This document shows positions 7,316 to 14,312 of a DNA stretch of 14,312 bases, one piece after another; position 1 is the stretch's first letter; every line of letters begins with the position of its first letter. Source of the stretch: Phialocephala subalpina (taxonomy: Eukaryota > Ascomycota > Leotiomycetes > Helotiales > Mollisiaceae); contig FJOG01000008.1 of assembly GCA_900073065.1 (NCBI GenBank), positions 1,763,042 through 1,777,353 of the forward strand, in the 5' to 3' direction. The translations under genes were made by a program, and so were the position numbers. Below the pieces are notes generated by a model. It ran no database searches and was not told the DNA's origin. It was given only the letters and a program-made list of their open reading frames with translations.

Positions 7316-8799
7316 ATTTTACATATTTATTTCTTAAAATACGGCTTATAATTTTTCGGGCACGCTATTTTTATCTATATTTTATTCTCGATTAAAGAAT
7401 TATATATTTTTTGTATTATAACTTTTTATTTCTTTTATTATAAATAATTTATTACTTTTTCGAGAATTCGAAATTCAAAAAGTTTATTCGAGTTTATATA
7501 ATCGATAAAAGAAAAAAAAGAGTACTTATTATAAAATACGAAGTAAATCGAGAATATAAAAAGTATTTCGAAGTTTATAATCGATTTTTTGTACATAAAA
7601 TTAAAGTTTTCCGTTTATAATAAATCGAAAAAATCGTTTAAATTTTATAAATACTCGTGATTTAAAAGTATAATAATAATAAACGTATAAAAATTATCGT
7701 TATTAATAATTAAAAAAATAGGAATTTAATTTTATAAGTACGGATATCGTAAGTATTACTACTTATTATCGAATTTATTTTCGAAGTTTAATAAAAAAAA
7801 TTTTTAAATTTCTTTTCTTCTATATATTAATAATTTAATTAATTATCTGCGAATAATTATAATTAAAAACTTAATTAAGGATTTTATTTTATAATTAAAT
7901 GGACGCGGTTTAAAAATTATTATTAATAGAAATTATTATCGTTAAATTTTTCTTCGAAATTAAAATCGAATTAAAAATTCTAAAAATGAGATTATTTTAT
8001 AATTCGAATTAATTAATTATCTCGATAAAAAGAATTATTAGACTAAAAAGCGTTTTAATTGAAATTTAAAGTCTTTAAGTCTTAAGGAGTAAAATAATGC
8101 GATAAATATAATTATAAATAGTTAAATAACTTTATAATTATTAATTAAATTTCTGAATATTAATAGCACTCGATTTCTTCTTTCGTACGAATTATAAGAA
8201 TATTTTGCGGGCTAAGAAATTATTATAAAGTCGATAAATTTAACGGCGTATTTAAAATATTATTTGGATTACTTAAAACGATTAGTTTTTTTGCCTCGAA
8301 AATAAATTAATCTTTAATTAATAAGCGTTTTTTCTTTAAGTTTAAATTCAATAAAAATAAATTAATCGAGTATATAAGAACGATTTTCGATAAAAGCTTT
8401 AATAAAAGTTTCGAGGCTATCGAATAATTATTCGTATTTTTAAAAGCAAATTACTCTTATAAAATATATTCGATAATTTTAATCAAAATACTTCGAGTAA
8501 TATAATTATCGGGTTTTAAGATTTTGTAAAGTATATTCCCTCGTATTTTACTAAGATTCTACGGATCGTTTTATCTCGAAGTTTTTTCTTTTTATTGGGA
8601 TTATAATAATAAATGATAAATCCGAATATATAAAAGTAATTATATCGAGAGACTTTTTTATATTATATTTAAAATAATAATATATTAATTATAATATGAA
8701 TATATCGAAAATAAAAGTAATAAATATATTTAATAATTTCGGGCTAATATTTAAAGTTTAATTTAATTTTATAAAATATTAAAATCGCTTTTAATCAAA
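7316..8799 (-). pseudogene. Copia pol remnant: integrase C-terminal part and linker to reverse transcriptase
   Basis: This connects the integrase core to reverse transcriptase on the minus strand. At about 8517-8487 one can read YKILKPDNYITRS, matching the copia integrase tail motif in which a substrate-like 'YRIxxPxGxIxxSRDV' follows the core. The rest is too degraded for motif calls by eye, and stops are frequent. I see no separate gene on either strand. Confidence 0.6.
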
Positions 8800-9130
8800 T
8801 TATTTACTTTAAACGCTTAAATAAATTATTTATTTCGAGTATATACGATTTCGTTGGTTTTTAATCGATATTTTCTTCTTTAAAAACCCTTTAAAGTTTA
8901 TTAAATACGTATTCACTGTTATTATCGATTTATAAACGCTTAATTTTCTATTTTAAGTCTAATTATTTTTAGCGTTTTTTAAAGTAAATAAAATAATTTA
9001 TAATTTCGCTTTTTAATTTAATATAATAAATTAATATAAATTTAGTTTTTATATATTAAAAAGTAATAAAGTATTTATTATTATTATAAATTTTAATAAA
9101 AATAAAACTAATAATATTAAAGTAAATAAA
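8800..9130 (-). pseudogene. Copia integrase core (rve) remnant
   Basis: The minus-strand frame retains the order of the integrase catalytic core: IYFNII at about 9127-9110 for the usual HxDI; NNNKYFITF for GxKYFLTF; IKLKSEI for the KxKSE segment; IDNSSEYV at 8929-8906 for the DNGxEY motif; and INNLFKRL at about 8830-8805 for the NGxxER motif. The first catalytic Asp is now Asn and the Glu of the last motif is Lys, while the Asp of IDNSSEY survives. Six or more in-frame stops are TAA or TAG, explained by C-to-T or G-to-A change at Gln and Trp codons. Its position upstream of reverse transcriptase fixes the element as copia-type. Confidence 0.82.
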
Positions 9131-9850
9131 TTTTATTAAATAATTATTAAAATTAATAAAATAATTATAAAATAATTATATATTTTTTAAATTAAATAAA
9201 TATTATAAATATAAAACTTTCCGCAATATATTATTTCTTAGAAATTAATTAGAAGTTTATTAAAACTTTATTTTTTAAATTATTTAATCGTTTATATTAA
9301 ATTAATTAATTTTTTATAATAATATAAATTTATAATTATTTATATAAATAAGATTTGCGATTAGTAAAAATATAAACTATTAAAATAAGCCTTATTTTAA
9401 TAGCGCAAATAATAAAAATAAAAGTAAAATCCGTAAGAATTAATTTATTTTTAAGACTTTTAAAAGTAATTATAAGAGTTATAATATAATAATAAGGGAG
9501 TTATTTAATTTAATCGAGTAATTAAAGATTATATTTTATAAAAACTTAAATTTATAATCGTTTTAAATTTAAAAGATAAAGTTTTCGTTAAAAATTAATT
9601 TAAACTTTTTAATTCGAAAATATTACGAGATTAAAATAAGATTATATAGTTTTATTTTTAGATATTATTTAATATTTTTAAGTATAAAAAAAGCAAATTA
9701 ACCGTTTAATTCGAGAATAAAAATAAAAATATTATCGATTTTTTTTATATTAAACTTTTTTATTAATCTTATTATAAACGCTAAAATTATTATATTAAAA
9801 GTTAATTATTTGAAATTTATTATAAATTGAATTATTAATATATTTAATAT
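9131..9850 (-). pseudogene. Degraded pol segment expected to hold protease and GAG-pre-integrase region
   Basis: In copia elements the aspartic protease and the GAG-pre-integrase zinc region lie between gag and the integrase core, and this stretch occupies that place. I could not find a surviving DSG or DTG protease motif. A TGCGGAAAG near 9220 may keep one Cys of the HHCC zinc finger. Identification rests on position only. Confidence 0.4.
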
Positions 9851-10985
9851 TTATAATTTATTCGCTTTTAAAAGTATTTAATAAAATAAAAAAAGCGGTT
9901 TCAAGGAAATTTTTTTCGATATTATCGGATAAAATATCGATAATTAAAAGTTTAAAGTTATAAATAATAATATTAATAGTCTTTATAAATTTTGCGATTA
10001 AAATCGAATTAAACGGTAGATTAATCTTTGATATTTTCGATGCTTTTTTTATATTATCGGATTTAGTTTTCTTTTTCTTATTATAATACTTCTTATTGAA
10101 CTCTTCCTTAAAGTAAAAATATTTAATAAAGTACTTTTCTTTAATATAATATAACTTCTTATAATAAGTGCAAAAGTCGTAAATATCGAATATATTCGAT
10201 GAAATTAATAATAATTTCTTAGTATTATATTTTATAGCGAGAAAAGTTATATTACTACTATTCGAAATCGAGTTTTACTTTTATTTTTTATCGAAAGCCT
10301 TTTAAATTATAGTTTTTTAAGTAATAATTAAATATATAAGCGTATCGATAAAGTTATAAATTATTTGAAAAGACGTAATAAAGATTTCGAATTTAGAATC
10401 GAATCTTTAAAAGAATCGTAAAATAAATTAGATAATTTTAAATATAATATTTTTATAAAGAGTTTTTAATTTTTTATTAATCTATAAAAATTAGTCCGTA
10501 AAATCGATTATTTTAATATATTTTATTAGAGTTAAAATATAAAAATAAGTAATAAAATCGATAAATTTTTTAGCGCTTATAATTCGATAAATTTTAAGTT
10601 TTTCGAAAATATTATAAATTCGAATTAAATCTTCGATTTTCTTAAGATTAATATATTTATAGCGATTATAAATAAATTCGTAATCGCGCTATTAATTTTC
10701 TTTTTATTTAAACTTTTTTATTTGTTTTTTTTGCGGCTATTTACGCGTCGTATTTTATTTTATAAATAATAAGAATAATAACGTTAGTATTCTTTGTAAT
10801 TATAAGTTTAATATTAATAAAAATTAGTTAATACTTTTTATTAAAAGTAAAATTAAACTTTATAATCGAAAAGTATTCTTTTATTTGATAGTAAAAATCG
10901 ATTTAATTATTATTATTTTAGAAGATAAAAATAATATTAATATCGAAATTAGTATTAATTTTAGTATTAAATATTATAAGGAGTT
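9851..10985 (-). pseudogene. Copia gag remnant with zinc knuckle
   Basis: From about 10672 to 9880 one minus-strand frame stays in register over about 260 codons, broken only by TAA/TAG codons. It encodes a helical, Lys/Phe/Ile-rich stretch (YKYINLKKIEDLIRIYNIFE, then FIDFITYFYIL) like the capsid region of copia gag (UBN2-type). Near its end comes CTYYKKLYYIKEKY at 10172-10131. This has the spacing of the gag zinc knuckle C-x2-C-x4-H-x4-C, with the first Cys kept and the other ligands all Tyr, as single G-to-A (Cys) or C-to-T (His) changes would give. A Lys-rich tail (EEFNKKYYNKKKKTK) follows. The part near the 5' LTR (10985-10672), where gag should begin, cannot be read with certainty. Confidence 0.72.
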
Positions 10986-12695
10986 AAAGTTAATCGAGAT
11001 AATTTTAATTGCGATTTAATCGAGTAATTAATAAAATTTAAATGATTTTTTCGAGCGGAAAGAAAATTAATAAAGGGGAGATTAAGATAAAAACTTTAAG
11101 GGTATCCGATAGTAAATAAAGTTTACGATTAAAAAAAGTTAAATTTAAAGATTTTCGATAATTTTAAATAATAGTAAGTTTTGGTCTAATAATTACGAGT
11201 AAGATAAAAGCGATTCGGTGATTTAAAAATAAATTTAAGATAAAAGTTTAATAAGTTCTTTGGTAAATAATAAAGGTTTTTACGATAATTCCGAAGAAAA
11301 AAAGTTAATTAAAAATTAAATACTTGGGATAATAACTTCGATATTTAAAGTAATAAATAAGCTATAAATCTAAAGATATTAGTAAAGTTTAAAAGAAAAC
11401 GTAACTTTCTTGGAAGTTTATTTAAAAGAAAAGTAATTTATTATTTTAAAGTAATAAAAAGTTATTTAAATTGTAAATATAATTAAAAATATTAATAAAA
11501 ATATTAAAAAAGTTTTTAAATATATTTTCGAGATGAAAAAAACTAATAATTAAAGTTTTTTTATACGAGATAATATTAAAGTTAAGATTTCTTGAGTTAA
11601 AAGAGTAATTTTTTTTATAAAAAATATAATTAATAAATTCAAATATTAAATATTTTTTTTATTAATTTTATATCTTTTTTTTCCATTTAAGATTCGAATA
11701 ACTTCTTTGTATTACTCGAATATATTTCGTATAATAAATATCTCGATTTAATTATCGTAATTATAATAATAAAGTTTATTATTATTAAAAAGTTAATTGT
11801 AAATCGATTTATTCGCAATTAATCGCTTTAAGCCTATAAAGCTTTTTTACTAATAAGAATAATAACAAAAATTTAAGCGAGTAAATAAAATATCCGTTTA
11901 AAAGTTATAAAATAATAGATTTACTTTATAGAGTTAATCTCGAACGCAAAAAATAATAAGAGTAAATTTCGAGTCGTATAATCGGTAGGAAGATTAGTAG
12001 TCTCGAAGAAACTAAGTAAATTAACGGTCGTAAATTTTACTATAAGTTTTACTATATTTCAAGGAAATTTCCTTGATTTTGCATTTCTCTTTGAATTTAA
12101 ATACTTTAAGATTATTCGAAATTAAGATAATAAAGAGAAATACTCCGAGGATAATCGGCAAATAATTAATAGTTTATTTTAAGATATAATCGATTTAAAT
12201 TAAAGTATTAAACGTAATGTATAACTTAATCTTAAAATGGGAAAGAAAGGGCTATAAACGAAATTATAATACGAGTATATAGTTTTAGATTATTCGAGGG
12301 ATAATTCTAAAGTTATTTAAATTGCCGTTAAGTGTTCTAAGCTAATTAGATCTTTAAAAGGAGCTGAATTTCTCAAAGGAAGTTGAAAAATCAAAGTCCG
12401 AGAAATTTAACTATTAAAAGCTTTTTTTGAATTAAATTTTATTAGTATATACTTATTAAGAGGTGGGGAATTTAGTCGGTTTGAGTAAGTGAGGGTTTCT
12501 AGAGATTTATTTGATTATCGAGGAATATAAGTATTCGAGAAGAGCGAGTCTTCGAAGTAAAGATAATAAAGTAAATAATAAGTAAATAAATAGAAATAAA
12601 ATTATAATTCTTTCAAATAAATGAATTATCTTGTGCGGAATTCGGGCTTATAATTTGTTGAAAAGTATATTGAGTATACATTAAATTAGTTGATA

Positions 12696-12716
12696 GAAGA
12701 GAGCGAAGCTCCCTTC
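12696..12716. repeat. LTR hairpin, right copy
   Basis: GAAGAGAGC and GCTCCCTTC form a 9-bp stem with one mismatch around GAA. It is the counterpart of the left-LTR hairpin at 6606-6624; the stem is kept although the loop differs (TCC on the left, GAA here). Confidence 0.6.
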
Positions 12717-12717
12717 C

Positions 12718-12736
12718 ATATATATATATATATATA
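12718..12736 (-). promoter_or_regulatory. AT dinucleotide run, possible TATA element of the LTR
   Basis: Nineteen bases of alternating A and T lie between the GC-rich block and the hairpin. On the retrotransposon strand it comes about 65 bp after the LTR start and just upstream of the hairpin, which suits a TATA region. The left LTR has a shorter run at 6625-6633. The role is inferred from position. Confidence 0.4.
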
Positions 12737-12790
12737 GAGGAGGGGGCGGGTCACGTGAAACGTGACCTCGTACCAAGGCTAAGAGAGCTT
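12737..12790 (-). promoter_or_regulatory. GC-rich block with CACGTG palindrome, spared from RIP, right LTR
   Basis: The perfect inverted repeat GGTCACGTGAAACGTGACC (12749-12767: 8-bp arms around GAA) contains a CACGTG E-box. It is flanked by AGGGGGCGGG, a GC-box-like run, and by AAGGCTAAGAGAGCTTT. On the minus strand the order is LTR start, inverted repeat, GC box, TATA run, hairpin, as expected of a U3 promoter. The block keeps CA and CC pairs that are rare elsewhere in the LTR. Confidence 0.5.
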
Positions 12791-12800
12791 TATTTCAACA

Positions 12801-14312
12801 ATCTTCTTATTATCGAAGTATTTAAATCAAATATCGATACCCTGAAAATCAATTTTAGAAAATAATTTAAAATATCTAATTTCGATATATATTATATTAC
12901 TTTATAATTTGCGAAGACTAAAAGAAAAGTGAAAATCAACGAAAAAGAAAATATTACTTTTAAAAACGACTTTAAATTTATATTAAAAAATTTAAATAAT
13001 TACTTTAAATTTTAAAATAATATAATTTTCTATTAATTTAAAAAAACTTTTTAATTTTTATTTCGATAATATTAAAAACATTATTAAATATAATAATATT
13101 TTCATTAAATTCGATAATAATTTCATTTTCTTTTTTCGAAATATTTACTTTTTATTACTTTAAATAATAATACTTTACTTTTATAATTTTATATTAATTT
13201 ACAATAATTATATTAATAAAAAAATTAAATATTACTTTCAATAATTTTATAATCGCTATAAAAAAGAAAAATAATTAATAAAATAATCGTTTATTCGTAT
13301 TATAATACTTTTATACTTTTATTTCGATTATAAGGAAAAAAGAAATAAATTAAATATAAAATATATTTATTATAATAAATTATATTATTTTACTTTTAAA
13401 TATATTATTAAATATTTTTACTTAAAAAATAATACTCAATAAACGCTTTATAATAAAGAGAAAAAAAATAAATAAAAAAGTAAAACAATTAAAAAAAAGA
13501 AATTTTAAAATCGATTTTCGTTTTTTTTTTGCTTCGAATTAAAAAATAGGACAAATATATTATAACTCTAATTATTCGCGGATATTCGATAAATTTTTAA
13601 TTTACTTTCGAAATAAACTTTAATTAATAGTAATTATAACTCTAATTTTTCTCGATATAAATAAAACGAATTTAATAGAATAAATTTATTCCGCGTAATA
13701 AATTAGCGGCTAATTATTAAACCCGATAATATTTTAAAAAAATTCGACGGCAAATTTATATTCGAATTATTATTTATAGTAATATTTATTATTTACTTTT
13801 AAATTACGTTTTTTTTATTATTTTTAGTTTTTAATTTTTAATTTTAAGATTTTCGAATTATTTAATTTAATTTCTTTTAATAATTTCCATTTTATTAACT
13901 TTAAACGATATTTTTTTTTTATATTTAAAATATTTAATTAATACGTTTTTATTTTATAAACTTTTTTTATATCGAATATTTTAAAAATCTTTTTAAATAT
14001 ATAAAACGCTTTAATTTCGTAAATTAAGAATATTCTCGCTAATTCTTTTATTCTCGATGGGAATTATATTTAATATATATTTTATAAATAAGAATTATTT
14101 AATTTGATCCGTTTACTCAAAAGAAAAATTTAATAAAATTAATAAAATTAATAAAATTAAAAGTTACAATCTCAATTTATATAAAAAAAAGTATTCTCTT
14201 TTTACTAATCGAAATATTAATTAAAAAGATTAATTAATTCTATATATAAAATATAATTTATTATTTTAATTTTAAAATAAACTTTTTATTAATTATAAGT
14301 TTTATATAAATA
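12801..14312. other. Second RIP-degraded AT-rich sequence, unassigned
   Basis: Composition is as AT-rich as the retrotransposon interior, with CG kept and CA/TG rare, so this too was probably a repeat hit by RIP. It does not repeat either LTR. On the plus strand near 13350-13425 a frame reads KYIYYNKLYYFTFKYIIKYF, whose Tyr spacing could be a ruined C-x2-C-x4-H-x4-C knuckle followed by a Lys-rich stretch. No original Cys or His is left, so this is weak. No other domain is visible. The sequence continues beyond the window. Confidence 0.45.

Larger units (their letters stand above)
4927..12800 (-). mobile_element. RIP-inactivated Ty1/copia LTR retrotransposon, minus orientation
   Basis: Two direct repeats of about 1.8 kb bound a 4.3-kb interior. 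Read on the minus strand the interior gives gag, then integrase, then reverse transcriptase; integrase before reverse transcriptase is the mark of the copia superfamily (gypsy elements have the reverse order). The 5' LTR is therefore the right-hand copy and the 3' LTR the left-hand one. On the minus strand the LTRs start TGTTGAAATAA in the right copy and TATTGAAATAA in the left, the difference being TG to TA. The other end reads about TTAATTRCGA on the plus strand in both copies. No matching target-site duplication is visible (left flank gatat, right flank atctt). Almost all CA/TG pairs are gone, coding frames are full of TAA/TAG, and catalytic residues are changed, so the element cannot move on its own. 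RNase H is missing. Confidence 0.85.
11006..12800 (-). repeat. 5' LTR (right copy), about 1.8 kb
   Basis: This direct repeat of 4927-6699 lies upstream of gag on the minus strand, so it is the 5' LTR. It keeps more G and C than the left copy, especially in its right half (for example GAGGTGGGGAATTTAGTCGG near 12461-12481 against AAGATTGGGAATTTAATCGG on the left). On the minus strand it begins TGTTGAAATAAAGCTCTC. It carries about 40 nt at 11073-11112 missing from the left copy. No primer-binding site could be recognised just inside it, because that sequence is mutated too. Confidence 0.8.

Noticed and set aside
4927..12800. Gypsy-type or LINE element as the identity of the AT-rich block
   Set aside because: Integrase lies before reverse transcriptase on the coding strand, and two long terminal direct repeats are present; this is the copia arrangement.

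Overview
This window looks like nuclear DNA from a filamentous ascomycete (Pezizomycotina) whose repeats have passed through repeat-induced point mutation (RIP). The evidence is short GT-AG introns of 56-63 nt with fungal branch sites, a fungal GPI12 gene, a fungal-only membrane protein family, and a very AT-rich repeat block in which C remains mainly before G (sometimes T) while CA/TG pairs are almost gone. Genus cannot be told from the sequence.

Layout. Positions 1-135 are the AT-rich edge of a left-hand block. About 135-4926 is a gene island of ordinary base composition. It holds, in order: an intact-looking GPI12/PIG-L gene on the minus strand (two exons, 914-1890); a 534-bp divergent promoter region with a 13-bp tandem repeat; an intact uncharacterised multi-pass membrane protein gene on the plus strand (2425-3621, with a probable 5'-UTR intron); and a minus-strand relic of a small Cys-rich fungal gene (about 3824-4144) stopped by codons that C-to-T changes at CpA would produce.

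From 4927 to 12800 lies one dead Ty1/copia LTR retrotransposon in minus orientation. Two direct repeats of about 1.8 kb (4927-6699 and 11006-12800) are its LTRs. The 4.3-kb interior still reads, on the minus strand, gag with a ruined zinc knuckle, then integrase, then reverse transcriptase, which is the copia order. Catalytic Asp/Glu codons and many Gln/Trp/Arg codons have become Asn, Lys or stop. The RNase H part of pol and any polypurine tract are absent: reverse transcriptase runs straight into the 3' LTR. Each LTR keeps a GC-rich palindromic block of about 55 bp that escaped mutation. It sits next to a TATA run and a hairpin and is probably the element's promoter.

From 12801 to the end is another RIP-degraded AT-rich sequence that I cannot assign. 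I see no CRISPR array, tRNA, rRNA or bacterial-type operon. The two intact genes are probably unrelated in function. The main interest is the contrast between the gene island and the RIPped block, and apparent leakage of RIP-type mutations into the nearest small gene.
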